Shown here piece by piece: positions 9,113 to 17,914 of a stretch of 64,000 nucleotides of DNA (position 1 is its first letter; every line of letters begins with the position of its first letter). The DNA comes from JAAYFJ01 sp964344295 (lineage in GTDB: Bacteria; Bacillota; Clostridia; Tissierellales; Peptoniphilaceae). Below the pieces are notes generated by a model. The model was given only the letters and a program-made list of their open reading frames with translations, was not told the origin of the DNA and did no database searches. The position numbers and the translations under genes were made by a program. The stretch lies in the NCBI GenBank assembly GCA_964344295.1, contig CAYFMR010000003.1, positions 77,201-141,200 of the forward strand. The letters are read 5' to 3'.

Positions 9113-9166
9113 TTTACAGAGTGTTTACCGATCTCTCATATCTTGCACACAAGGGACTGTTACGAT
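9113..9166 (+). promoter_or_regulatory. putative Pho-type promoter of the alkaline phosphatase gene
   Basis: TTTACA (9113) and TTTACC (9124) are spaced 11 bases apart, with weaker repeats CTCATA (9135) and CACACA (9146) in the same phase. They precede an extended -10, TGT-TACGAT (9158-9166), with no recognisable -35. This matches the B. subtilis PhoP-box layout (TTHACA repeats, 11-base period, about -60 to -22). The first two repeats are good, the last two weak. Confidence 0.5.
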
Positions 9167-9194
9167 GAGATCATTACATAGAAGGAGGTTTCAA

Positions 9195-10733
9195 ATGCAG
9201 CAAAAAAGTAGTTTTCGTTTTACCATGAAGTCCGCCTTATTACTGCTCCTCGTAGCAGTTTTAGTGGTAGGTAGTGTGTGTTTACCACTAAGCACCATCG
9301 GCGGTGAAGGCAAAGTAGCCCAGGCGGCTACGACTGCGGGATCGGCAGATAAGCCGGCAAAATACGTGTTCTTGTTTATTGGAGACGGGATGGCCCACGT
9401 ACAAGTCAACGCAGCGCAAGTGTACCAAGGAAATCAAAATTATGGCGAAATTGCCGTGGACCGCATGAGTTTTACACAATTTCCCGTAGCCGGTGTCCAA
9501 TTGACCCAGGACTCCACCAGCTTTTGTCCGGACTCCGCTTCAACGGCCACGTCCATCAGTTCCGGATACAAAACGCACTCCGGCGTCATTGGCTTAGGTC
9601 CGGACAAGGAAGTGAAAAATGAGACCATGGCAGAAACGGCTCATAAACAAGGTAAGAAGGTGGGCATCATCTCCAGCGTCACCTTAAACCACGCCACTCC
9701 TGCTGCTTTTTACGCTCACGTCAACAGCCGTGGTGAATACTACACCATCGGAGAGCAAATGGCCGCATCCGGATTTGATTACTTTGCAGGCGGCTCCTTG
9801 GGTTCTCGAACCGGCAAAGAAAAAGATCAAAAAGACCTTTATGATGTATTAAAAGAAAAAGGCTACACCATTACAGAAACGAAAGATGCTTTTAAAGCCT
9901 TGAAAAAAGGTGATGAAAAAGTATATGCTGTCAGCCCTCGACTACAAGATAGCGGCTCCATGCCTTACACCATTGACCAACAAAAAGACGACATCACGTT
10001 AGCTGACTTTACGAAAAAAGGGATTGAATTATTGGATAACCCCAACGGCTTTTTCATGATGATTGAATCCGGTAAAATTGACTGGGCTTGTCACGCCAAT
10101 GATGCGGCAACGACCATTCATGAAGTGCAAGGTTTAAACGACAGCGTGAAAGTGGCTTTAGATTTTTACAAAAAACATCCGGAAGAAACGCTGATCTTGG
10201 TAACAGGAGACCATGAAACCGGAGGTTTGACGATTGGCCAAGCAGGAACAGGTTATGATACTGCGTTCTCCCTGATGCAAAAACAAACCATGAGTTACGT
10301 CGCCTTTGACGACATGTTCTCCGACTTAAAAGAAAAGAATCCCCAAATGACGATGAAAGACGTGTACCCCATTATCGAAAAGGTCTTTGGCTTAAAAGCC
10401 AAAGGAGATGAAAAAGATCCTTTTGTGCTTACCGCTTATGAACAAAAACAATTAGAACGTGCCTTTGCAGAAAGTATGAAGGCAGAGGATAAGCGTATGG
10501 AAGGTCAAGAGGCAGACATCCTCTACGGAGGTTATGAACCTTTGACGGTGACGATTACCCACCTTTTGAATCAAAAGACCGGCGTGGGTTGGACCAGCTA
10601 TGCTCACACCGGTGTGCCGGTAGCTGTCTACGGTATTGGTGCTCGTGGCGATCTCTTTAACGGCTACTATGACAACACAGCCATTTACACGAAGGTCATG
10701 GAAGCTATGGGTATGAAGGCTGGAGCCCAATGA
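9195..10733 (+). CDS. phoA: secreted alkaline phosphatase
   Basis: Releases phosphate from phosphomonoesters outside the cell. The 512-residue precursor has a basic N-terminus and a long hydrophobic signal segment (about residues 12-33) before an alanine-rich region with AQAA. Metal and catalytic motifs are FIGDGM, PDSASTATS with the nucleophile Ser near residue 114, ESGKIDWACHAND, VTGDHETGG and a late histidine in YAHTGVPV. The start at 9195 follows AAGGAGG by six bases; upstream in-frame codons overlap mnmA and lack a signal. The gene has its own promoter with Pho-like repeats. Its last bases overlap the yibE/F start. The symbol is by family; phoB or phoD-like names could also apply. Confidence 0.93.
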   Translation: MQQKSSFRFTMKSALLLLLVAVLVVGSVCLPLSTIGGEGKVAQAATTAGSADKPAKYVFLFIGDGMAHVQVNAAQVYQGNQNYGEIAVDRMSFTQFPVAGVQLTQDSTSFCPDSASTATSISSGYKTHSGVIGLGPDKEVKNETMAETAHKQGKKVGIISSVTLNHATPAAFYAHVNSRGEYYTIGEQMAASGFDYFAGGSLGSRTGKEKDQKDLYDVLKEKGYTITETKDAFKALKKGDEKVYAVSPRLQDSGSMPYTIDQQKDDITLADFTKKGIELLDNPNGFFMMIESGKIDWACHANDAATTIHEVQGLNDSVKVALDFYKKHPEETLILVTGDHETGGLTIGQAGTGYDTAFSLMQKQTMSYVAFDDMFSDLKEKNPQMTMKDVYPIIEKVFGLKAKGDEKDPFVLTAYEQKQLERAFAESMKAEDKRMEGQEADILYGGYEPLTVTITHLLNQKTGVGWTSYAHTGVPVAVYGIGARGDLFNGYYDNTAIYTKVMEAMGMKAGAQ

Positions 10734-11916
10734 GAGCCGAAACAAAATCTCGATCCTCGATGAACAGTCGATCGTGGAAGCTGGAGGCGGTGTACATTTT
10801 GTGCATCGCCATTTTGCTGGTCTTGCCCACCGGGTTTGAGAAGACACTTTACCGCCATGGGGAGCATGCTGTGGCCCGGGTATTGGATGTCAACAATAGT
10901 CAAGTCATCTCCGTGGGCGTGGTGACCACGGGAGAGCAACGTGTCCAAGCCGAACTCTTAAGCGGGGCGAGAAAGGGCGAAGTCGTCGAGGCGATGAATT
11001 TTTTTGAAGGACAATTGGAACGAGATCATCCGGTGGTGCCGGGAGATAAGTTGCTGCTGTTAAATGAATATAACGACGGCGGTGAGCTGATTTTTTCCTC
11101 GGTGGTGGATCACTATCGACTGCCGGCTTTGGCGGCGATGGTCGCTATTTTCGCCATCTTGTTGGTGATCACTTGTGGCCCCACTGGCTTGAAGACGGTA
11201 CTGAGCTTTACGTTCACGTTGCTTTTGATGTGGAAGGTGATGATCCCTTGGTTTTTGCGTGGCATATCACCCTTTTGGTAGCGATGGTCGTTGGCAATGT
11301 GATGACGGCAGGGACGATTCTTTTGGTGTCCGGATTTTGCCCTCGCTCTTACGGAGCCATCTTGAGCTCCTTGGGCTGCTCCTTGATCACTCTGTTTGTG
11401 GCACGGATTTTTATCTACTTTCTGAATCTAGACGGCAGTACGTTACCTTGGGTCGAAGGACTCTACTATGCCGGGTATGGCCAGATCCACTTGGGGGCCA
11501 TCTTACAGGCCGCTGTGTACCTGGGCTGCTCCGGTGCCATTATGGACCTGTCTTTGGATATCAGTGCTACGCTGGAAGAAGTGAAGAAAGCCAATCCCGC
11601 CATCTCCTCCAAGGAGCTATTTCGCTCCGGTTTAACGGTAGGTCGTACGGTGGTGGGAGCGGAGACGACGTTGTTGTTACTGGCCTATATGGGGACGTCG
11701 CTGACCATTCTCATGGTGATCATGACCCAGGGGACGCCTTTGCTCAGCGTGCTTACGTCAAAAGCCATGCCGACAGAACTGCTTTACACCTTTGCCGGTT
11801 GCATTGGTTTGGTGTTTGTGCCACCGGTGACCTCATTGGCTACGATTTGGCTGATGAACCGCGTGGAGGAAACGGAGCTTTCACAGGGTGCTGATATGGG
11901 GAGTCAAACCAGCTGA
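10730..11916 (+). pseudogene. YibE/F family membrane protein, frameshifted
   Basis: Together the two pieces make one YibE/F-like multi-spanning membrane protein of about 395 residues. The N-terminal part (10730-11281) has one helix, a soluble domain with the VVPGDKLLL segment, then further helices, and ends after LRGISP with an in-frame TAG. The C-terminal part continues in the -1 frame from about 11269 (LLVAMVVGNVMTAG) to 11916. Adding one C to the CCC run at about 11266-11268 restores RGISPLLVA. No canonical slippery heptamer is present, so a true deletion or a sequencing error is likelier than programmed frameshifting. The start overlaps the alkaline phosphatase stop as ATGA. The family's biochemical role is unknown. 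Confidence 0.8.
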
Positions 11917-11981
11917 CCAGGCTAGCAGAATCGGTGCGGAGAGAGCCACGGGTGACATGAATGAAGAACAGATTCACTTTC

Positions 11982-12012
11982 AAAAAACTTCCGAGATACG
12001 GAAGTTTTTTTG
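11982..12012 (+). terminator. terminator after the yibE/F region
   Basis: A-run, CTTCCG, short loop, CGGAAG, T-run. It separates this unit from the phoH promoter. Confidence 0.92.
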
Positions 12013-12065
12013 TGCTCCAAGGGTCTGTAATTAGCGTTTTTCTAGCTTATCAGGTGGTTTTGTAG

Positions 12066-12071
12066 TATAAT
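12066..12071 (+). promoter_or_regulatory. -10 element before phoH
   Basis: A consensus TATAAT lies about 27 bases before the phoH start and after the terminator. The matching -35 (TAGCTT, 17 bases upstream) is poor. Confidence 0.5.
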
Positions 12072-12097
12072 ATAAAAGATTAGGATGAGGAGGGTAT

Positions 12098-13072
12098 ATG
12101 GAAAACATAAAAAAGACATTTTATTTTGACCAAGATAGTCTCATGGAGATGGTGGGGCAACTGGACTGCTACCTCAATCTTTTGAATGATAGATTAGAAG
12201 TGAACCTGACCGTTGAGGAAGATGGCTTGGCGGTAGAAGCCTCTCAGGAAAAAGTGGAGCGCGTGGAGAAGGTGTTATCTTTGATGGACCAGATGCGTCG
12301 CTCTTATAAGCGGTTGGAGCGTAAGGATGTAGAGTATGCCATTGAGTCTGTCTGGGAGGATAAAGAAGACCAAGTGATCAAGACGATGAGTGAAGTGATC
12401 ATTCACGCAGACTCAGGTCGCATGATCCGTCCCAAGACGTTGGGCCAACGGCAGTATGTAGATGCCATGGCACAGTCTGACGTGACGTTTTGCATCGGCC
12501 CTGCCGGGACGGGAAAGACTTATCTGGCCATGGCTATGGCGGTGAAGGCATTTAAAAATCGTGAAGTGCACCGTATCATCCTGACGCGCCCGGCGGTGGA
12601 AGCCGGGGAGAACCTGGGTTTTTTGCCGGGGGATTTGCAAAACAAAGTGGATCCTTACTTGCGCCCTCTCTACGATGCCTTGTTTGATATTTTAGGCTAC
12701 GAAAAATACCAGCGCTATGTGGAAAAAGGCATGATTGAAGTGGCACCATTGGCGTATATGCGCGGGAGGACTCTGGATCACTCGTATATTATCCTCGATG
12801 AGGCACAAAACACGACCAATGAGCAGATGAAAATGTTTTTAACCCGCATGGGTTATGGTTCCAAGGCCGTCATCACCGGCGATGTGACCCAAATTGACTT
12901 GCCGCGCGGGAAGCAATCGGGGCTAAAGACGGTGACGGAAATCCTCCAGGACATTGCGGGGCTTTCCTTTGTGTATTTGAATAGAAGAGATATTGTACGT
13001 CACCCCATGGTCCAAAAGATCATCGAAGCTTATGAAAAGCATGAACAGGAGGAGACGGGGACTCCTTCGTAA
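12098..13072 (+). CDS. phoH: PhoH family ATPase
   Basis: Cytosolic P-loop ATPase of 324 residues, PhoH/YbeZ-like, genetically tied to YbeY and RNA metabolism. After an N-terminal domain of about 110 residues, the Walker A is GPAGTGKTYLAMA (about residues 132-144) and the Walker B is YIILDEAQN. A GAGGAGGG site lies six bases before the ATG. It heads the block phoH-pgpH-ybeY, a conserved order in Firmicutes. The sporulation genes yqfC and yqfD that often precede phoH are not here. Helicase or nuclease activity has been proposed for the family but is not settled. Confidence 0.94.
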   Translation: MENIKKTFYFDQDSLMEMVGQLDCYLNLLNDRLEVNLTVEEDGLAVEASQEKVERVEKVLSLMDQMRRSYKRLERKDVEYAIESVWEDKEDQVIKTMSEVIIHADSGRMIRPKTLGQRQYVDAMAQSDVTFCIGPAGTGKTYLAMAMAVKAFKNREVHRIILTRPAVEAGENLGFLPGDLQNKVDPYLRPLYDALFDILGYEKYQRYVEKGMIEVAPLAYMRGRTLDHSYIILDEAQNTTNEQMKMFLTRMGYGSKAVITGDVTQIDLPRGKQSGLKTVTEILQDIAGLSFVYLNRRDIVRHPMVQKIIEAYEKHEQEETGTPS

Positions 13073-13087
13073 AATTGAGGTGATGAA

Positions 13088-15130
13088 GTGAAAAAAATGA
13101 CCGAGAAAAATGCAGAAACTCCGCGTAAAATGTGGCCTTTGTTATTGATCTACGCGGTGGTATTGGTCCTACTGATTAACTTCGGTCGCTGGATGACCAC
13201 CAATCAGTTGACGGTGGGACAACGCGTAAAAGAGTCTATTTATAGCGTTAAGGACTTTCGTAACACCGTCAGAGAAGACCAGCTCAAGGAGGAAGCGGCA
13301 TCCCGGGTGGAAGTGGTCTATAAGCGCATCCCCCAGGTACCGGTCACCATTCGGGAAAATCTCAACACTTTTTTTGACACGGCGCAAAAGTTGCGCATCA
13401 ATACGAATTTAACAGAAGAAGATCGTATTAACCAGCTTACGGAGGAGCTGGGATTTTCCCGGGAAGCGGCTCAAGCCGTGTTGAGTCTGGGCTATCATGA
13501 TATGAATTATTTGGAAGTCATCGTTAATGACTTATTAAGCCAGTGGTTAGCGGCTGGGATTCGTGATACCAGTGGCACCGTGATTAAGGATAAGGCCACA
13601 GAAGCGTTGGCCAACTTTGACATCACGGACGCGCAACGTTTAGCTGGGGTGGAGATCCTGGAAACGCTAATCATTCCCAATGAAATCGTGGACACCCAAG
13701 CAACGAATGCCTTAAGGGAAGATGCCATGGCCGAGGTGGGGCCTATGGAGGTCAAAAGGGGTGATTTACTCTTTGAAAAAGGGCATGTGCTCACGGCATC
13801 AGATATTGAAGTCTTGGGGATTGCGGGGATTGTAGACATCAGTTCCGGCATGTCCCGTATGAAAAGCGTAAGCCTGTCTGTCGTGATCATCTTATTGACA
13901 TTGATGTGGTACTACATCGCCCAGAACATGGGCCTTTTTCAAGGCGATCGCAGCACCTTGGCACTGACCTTTATGTTGGACTTGATTATGCTGATACTGC
14001 CCTTATTTTTGACCAAGGAGTTGTTTTGGCTTTGGCCTGTAGTGGCAATGATGCTCTTGTCTCGTACGTTGGTGGGAGATCGACTGGCTTTATTTAATTT
14101 TTTCTATGTCTGTGCGATGATCTTGGTCCTTTATGGCGTGGATGTGTCCCAGCTGGTGGTGTTGATTATGGTGGGATGGTCCGTGCTATGGCTGTCCAAC
14201 AATGTTGAACGCTATGGCCGTTCGCATATGATTGTCATCAGTTTGTTGGCATCGTTTTGCGGGGTCGTGTTGTTGGTGGCTTTGGAAGGGAGCAAAGGTT
14301 CTTTGGACTGGTCGATTTGGCGCCCCTTGGTGTATCTCATGGGCAATGGCCTGCTATCATCCATTGTCTACATTGGGACATTGCCGTTGTGGGAAAACTT
14401 TTTCGATCGCTTGACGACGGAAAGGCTTTTAGAACTTTCCAATCCCCAGCGTAAGCTCCTGCGGGACTTAGTGGAGCAGGCACCTGGCACTTACCAACAC
14501 AGCTTGATTGTGGCGAACCTGACCGAAGCCTGTGCCCGTGCCATCGGAGCAGATGGCTTATTGTGCCGTGTCGGGGCTTATTACCATGACATTGGCAAGA
14601 CCAAGAATCCCTATTATTTTAAAGAAAATCAACAAGAGGATAGTGTACACGACCTCTTATCCAATTATGACAGTGCCCAGGTCATTATCGATCACATCAA
14701 AGTCGGAGAAAAAATGGCCAGAGAGGCGGGACTGCCAGACCGCATCGTACAATTTATTACAGAACACCATGGGGACTCTCTCGTGCGTTATTTCTACAAC
14801 ACGGCGGTCAACGAAGGGGAAAACCCCAACCGTGCTGACTACTCTTATCCGGGGCCCAAACCGCAAAGCCGGGAAACGGCGATTATGATGATTGTTGACA
14901 GCGTGGAAGCGGCAGCGCGGACTCTGGAAGTTAAAAATGAGGAGAATTTCCGCGCGTTGGTGGGCAAAATCATTCGTGGAAAAGCGGATGAGGGACAATT
15001 TGATGAGTGCCCCCTGAAGTTGGAAGAGTTATATGTGGTGAAAGAGACCTTAGTGCAATCTTTGATGGACATGTACCATGAGAGGATTGCCTATCCGGAG
15101 GAGAAAAAGGCGATTGAAACTACTAATTGA
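13088..15130 (+). CDS. pgpH: 7TM-HD family c-di-AMP phosphodiesterase (PgpH/YqfF)
   Basis: Membrane HD-domain phosphohydrolase of 680 residues; characterised relatives (Listeria PgpH) hydrolyse c-di-AMP. One N-terminal helix (about residues 17-36) is followed by an extracytoplasmic domain to about 255. About seven helices span roughly 260-440. The cytosolic HD domain has YQHSLIVANLTEAC, YYHDIGKTKNPYYF and ITEHHGD, supplying the metal-binding His and Asp residues. It starts with GTG at 13088 behind GAGGTGAT; an ATG three codons later is an alternative. The stop overlaps the proposed ybeY start by 17 bases. Confidence 0.93.
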   Translation: MKKMTEKNAETPRKMWPLLLIYAVVLVLLINFGRWMTTNQLTVGQRVKESIYSVKDFRNTVREDQLKEEAASRVEVVYKRIPQVPVTIRENLNTFFDTAQKLRINTNLTEEDRINQLTEELGFSREAAQAVLSLGYHDMNYLEVIVNDLLSQWLAAGIRDTSGTVIKDKATEALANFDITDAQRLAGVEILETLIIPNEIVDTQATNALREDAMAEVGPMEVKRGDLLFEKGHVLTASDIEVLGIAGIVDISSGMSRMKSVSLSVVIILLTLMWYYIAQNMGLFQGDRSTLALTFMLDLIMLILPLFLTKELFWLWPVVAMMLLSRTLVGDRLALFNFFYVCAMILVLYGVDVSQLVVLIMVGWSVLWLSNNVERYGRSHMIVISLLASFCGVVLLVALEGSKGSLDWSIWRPLVYLMGNGLLSSIVYIGTLPLWENFFDRLTTERLLELSNPQRKLLRDLVEQAPGTYQHSLIVANLTEACARAIGADGLLCRVGAYYHDIGKTKNPYYFKENQQEDSVHDLLSNYDSAQVIIDHIKVGEKMAREAGLPDRIVQFITEHHGDSLVRYFYNTAVNEGENPNRADYSYPGPKPQSRETAIMMIVDSVEAAARTLEVKNEENFRALVGKIIRGKADEGQFDECPLKLEELYVVKETLVQSLMDMYHERIAYPEEKKAIETTN

Positions 15131-15587
15131 CTATGATCGAGAAGAAGAGGAGCGTCCTTGGACACCAGCTTTGCAAAAGGCGATGGAGGTCGCTCTTCGT
15201 CTTGAAGGGAAGAATTCAGAGGATTATGAAATCAGCTTAAGCTTTGTCGATGATGCGGAGATTCGAGCCTTAAATCGCGATTATCGAGGTGTCGATAAGG
15301 TGACGGACGTGCTATCCTTTCCCATGGATGAGGATTTTCCCGTATTGCCGGTGATGCTTGGCGATATTGTCATCAACTTGGAACAGGCGAAGCGACAAGG
15401 GGAGGACTACGGTCATGGGTTGGCTCGAGAACTGGTCTATCTCGTGGTCCATAGCATGTTTCATCTGTTAGGCTATGACCATGAAGAGTTAGAAGACAAA
15501 AAGAAGATGCGGCAACGGGAAGAAGCGGTGATGCAGGAGTTGGATTTATCCCGAGAGGAAGGAGATCAGGATGAGACGTCATCATAA
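15114..15587 (+). CDS. ybeY: endoribonuclease YbeY
   Basis: Single-strand RNase involved in 16S rRNA 3' maturation and ribosome quality control. The zinc motif HSMFHLLGYDHEE is near the C-terminus, and LNRDYRGVDKVTDVLSFP is the family's central block. I choose the TTG at 15114: GGAGGAG lies ten bases upstream and the N-terminus KLLIDYD matches family starts. An ATG at 15078 lacks a ribosome site and would add a basic tail inside pgpH. Length is then 157 residues. The end overlaps the next lipoprotein gene by 17 bases. Confidence 0.92.
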   Translation: MKLLIDYDREEEERPWTPALQKAMEVALRLEGKNSEDYEISLSFVDDAEIRALNRDYRGVDKVTDVLSFPMDEDFPVLPVMLGDIVINLEQAKRQGEDYGHGLARELVYLVVHSMFHLLGYDHEELEDKKKMRQREEAVMQELDLSREEGDQDETSS

Positions 15588-16632
15588 GATACTGGGCGTA
15601 TTGCTTTGTTTATTACTGTTACTGCCAGGGTGCGGCACAAAAATCGAGCAGGTACCGGTGGACGAACCGGAGCCAGTGGAGCCGGTGGAAGAGGCGCCGG
15701 CCATTCGCTCCTACTTAAGCGGATGGGAAATTGAGCCGGATCGGTTAAAGCTGCGCCCGATGGCTGTCATGTTGGATAATCATCCTCAAGCCCGATGGCA
15801 ACACAATATCACCTTAGCTGACCTAGTCTACGAGATTCCGGTGGAAGGCACCTATACCCGCTATATGGCGCTTTTTTTAACCAATGAGCCGGACGAGATC
15901 GGCTCCGTGCGCTCAGCGAGACCGTACTTTGTGCGTCTGGCTGAAGAGTATCAGGCTGTTTATGTCCATGCGGGTGGCAGCGAAGAAGCGAAGAGCCTAG
16001 CTCACAACTCTACGTCCGTGATTGATATGGATGCCATTGTGGCCTCGCCGACGGAGTTTTGGCGAGTAGACCACAAAAAAGCGCCCCACAATCTTTACAC
16101 TTCTTCCGAGGCTATTCGCCAGTTCGAAAAGAACCACGGCGGTACACAGGCAGTGGATGTCGTGGAGCGATTCCAATTTGAAGACGAGCCGACGGTACGA
16201 GGCGATGGGGCTTCAGATGTGATCATTCGATACTTTGCTGATAACGAAACAGAGTATCGTTTCGATGAGGCATCACATACTTATCGCCGCTATAAAGACG
16301 GGGTCTTACACATTGACGAAAAAGACGAAACGGAGTTGGCCGTGGCCAACATCATCATCCAACGTGTGGAAAGTCGCGTGATCGATCAGGAAGGCCGTCT
16401 GGCTGTGGATGTGGTGGGTGCAGGCGAAGGGATGCTTTATACACAAGGACAAAAATGGCCCATCACCTGGTCAAAAACCTCGGAGGATGCTCCTACGACC
16501 TACCGACAAGAAAATGGGGAGCCGTTGACCCTGGTGCCCGGTCAGACGTGGATTCAAGTGATTGACCAAAGAACGACAGTAGAGGATCAAGAGGAAGCGT
16601 CGGAAACAGACCAAGGAGAAGATACCCCATGA
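15571..16632 (+). CDS. DUF3048 (YerB-like) lipoprotein
   Basis: Lipoprotein of 353 residues anchored outside the membrane. The signal peptide ends in the lipobox LLPGC with Cys at about residue 21, then an acidic, Pro/Glu-rich linker (about 28-45). The DUF3048 region shows RPMAVMLDNHPQARWQ, GSVRSARPYFVRLA and HKKAPHNLYTSSEAI. The C-terminal YerB-type domain follows with GQKWPITWSK. Function is unknown. A good AAGGAG precedes the ATG. It overlaps ybeY upstream and cdd downstream (ATGA), so it is translated with housekeeping genes, an unusual place for it. Confidence 0.88.
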   Translation: MRRHHKILGVLLCLLLLLPGCGTKIEQVPVDEPEPVEPVEEAPAIRSYLSGWEIEPDRLKLRPMAVMLDNHPQARWQHNITLADLVYEIPVEGTYTRYMALFLTNEPDEIGSVRSARPYFVRLAEEYQAVYVHAGGSEEAKSLAHNSTSVIDMDAIVASPTEFWRVDHKKAPHNLYTSSEAIRQFEKNHGGTQAVDVVERFQFEDEPTVRGDGASDVIIRYFADNETEYRFDEASHTYRRYKDGVLHIDEKDETELAVANIIIQRVESRVIDQEGRLAVDVVGAGEGMLYTQGQKWPITWSKTSEDAPTTYRQENGEPLTLVPGQTWIQVIDQRTTVEDQEEASETDQGEDTP

Positions 16633-17015
16633 AGCCGGAAGAACTGATTGCCCTGGCGCGACAGGCCAAAGAAAACGCCTACGCCCCCTACTCTCATTAC
16701 CGCGTGGGCGCTGCACTGGTAACAGCCGATGGCACCACGTTTACCGGGGTTAATGTGGAAAATGCCAGTTACGGGGCTACTATTTGTGCTGAACGGGTGG
16801 CCATGCTGAAAGCGGTCAGCGAAGGTCATCGCCGACTGGTAGCGCTGGCTATTGCGGCCGATGCGCCGTGGCCTTACCCCTGTGGCATCTGTCGCCAGGT
16901 CATGGAAGAATTTAACCCGGAGATGGCGGTTTATGTAGCGGGAGAAGGTGAAGCGTATGAAAGTTATACGTTGGCACAGCTTTTGCCCCGAAGTTTCAAT
17001 AGCCGCAATTTGTAA
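16629..17015 (+). CDS. cdd: cytidine deaminase
   Basis: Deaminates cytidine and deoxycytidine in pyrimidine salvage. The 128-residue length is typical of the tetrameric type. The catalytic glutamate and first zinc ligand are in ICAERVA (about residues 53-59); the other zinc cysteines are in PCGICRQV. The start overlaps the DUF3048 gene as ATGA. Its place between ybeY and era is a common Firmicutes arrangement. Confidence 0.96.
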   Translation: MKPEELIALARQAKENAYAPYSHYRVGAALVTADGTTFTGVNVENASYGATICAERVAMLKAVSEGHRRLVALAIAADAPWPYPCGICRQVMEEFNPEMAVYVAGEGEAYESYTLAQLLPRSFNSRNL

Positions 17016-17024
17016 GGAGGCCAT

Positions 17025-17906
17025 ATGCATTCTGGATTTGTTAGTGTCATAGGTAGACCGAACGTGGGAAAATCCACGCTGCTAAATCGAGTCATGGGGG
17101 AAAAGCTCACCATCGTCTCAGATAAGCCACAAACGACGAGAAACCGTATTAACCTCATCTATACCAACGAGAACATGCAGGTGATCTTTGTGGATACGCC
17201 AGGGGTGCAACGGCCGAAGAACGCCTTAGGGGAATACATGTTGCAGATTTCCACGACCCAGTTAAACGATATGGACTTAATTCTGTACGTGGTGGATATG
17301 TCTAAGGAAATAGGTGTGCTAGAGCAGCTGATTTTGGATACGCTTCGATCTGTGAAGGTGCCTGTGGTGCTTTTGATCAATAAAATCGACACGGTTCCCA
17401 AAGAGGAAGTCATCCAAGTGATGGACTTGTTTCATCAAGTGCGTGATTTTGCGGCGATCATCCCCATCTCCGCTGTGACAGGAGAAGGGGTGGACGTGAT
17501 GATGGAGACCATCTATGAGCAATTGCCTGAGGGGCCGCAGTACTATCCTGCAGATATGATCACTGATCAACCGGAAAAATTCATCATTGCGGAAATGGTC
17601 CGCGAGAAGGCCATGCAGTTGCTGTCCGAAGAAGTGCCTCACGGAGTCTTTGTAGAAGTGGAGAGCATGAAGGAGCGGGAGGGTAAGCCTCTGGTGGACA
17701 TTCAGGCCGTCATTTATGTGGAACGAGAAAGTCACAAGGGCATTGTGATAGGCAAGGGCGGGCGGATGTTAAAAGACATCGGCTCACTGGCGCGGGAAGA
17801 CATCCAGCGTTTGCTGGGCACCAAGGTGCACCTGGAGCTTTGGGTGAAGGTGGAGCCTAGGTGGCGAGAACGCAAGGCTAAGATCAGCCAATTTGGCTAT
17901 CAATAG
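17025..17906 (+). CDS. era: GTPase Era
   Basis: GTP-binding 30S assembly factor of 293 residues that contacts the 3' end of 16S rRNA. G1 is GRPNVGKST (about residues 8-16), with TTRNRI as G2, DTPG as G3 and NKID as G4. The C-terminal KH domain includes IGKGGRMLKDIG. AAGGAGG precedes the ATG. Functional links to the nearby ybeY (16S maturation) fit the shared operon. Confidence 0.97.
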   Translation: MHSGFVSVIGRPNVGKSTLLNRVMGEKLTIVSDKPQTTRNRINLIYTNENMQVIFVDTPGVQRPKNALGEYMLQISTTQLNDMDLILYVVDMSKEIGVLEQLILDTLRSVKVPVVLLINKIDTVPKEEVIQVMDLFHQVRDFAAIIPISAVTGEGVDVMMETIYEQLPEGPQYYPADMITDQPEKFIIAEMVREKAMQLLSEEVPHGVFVEVESMKEREGKPLVDIQAVIYVERESHKGIVIGKGGRMLKDIGSLAREDIQRLLGTKVHLELWVKVEPRWRERKAKISQFGYQ

Positions 17907-17914
17907 GAGGGCTT

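Noticed and set aside
11260..11285. Programmed -1 frameshifting in the yibE/F gene
   Set aside because: The zero-frame codons at the junction (TCA CCC TTT TGG TAG) do not form an X-XXY-YYZ heptamer, and no upstream Shine-Dalgarno stimulator is visible. A deletion or error is simpler.
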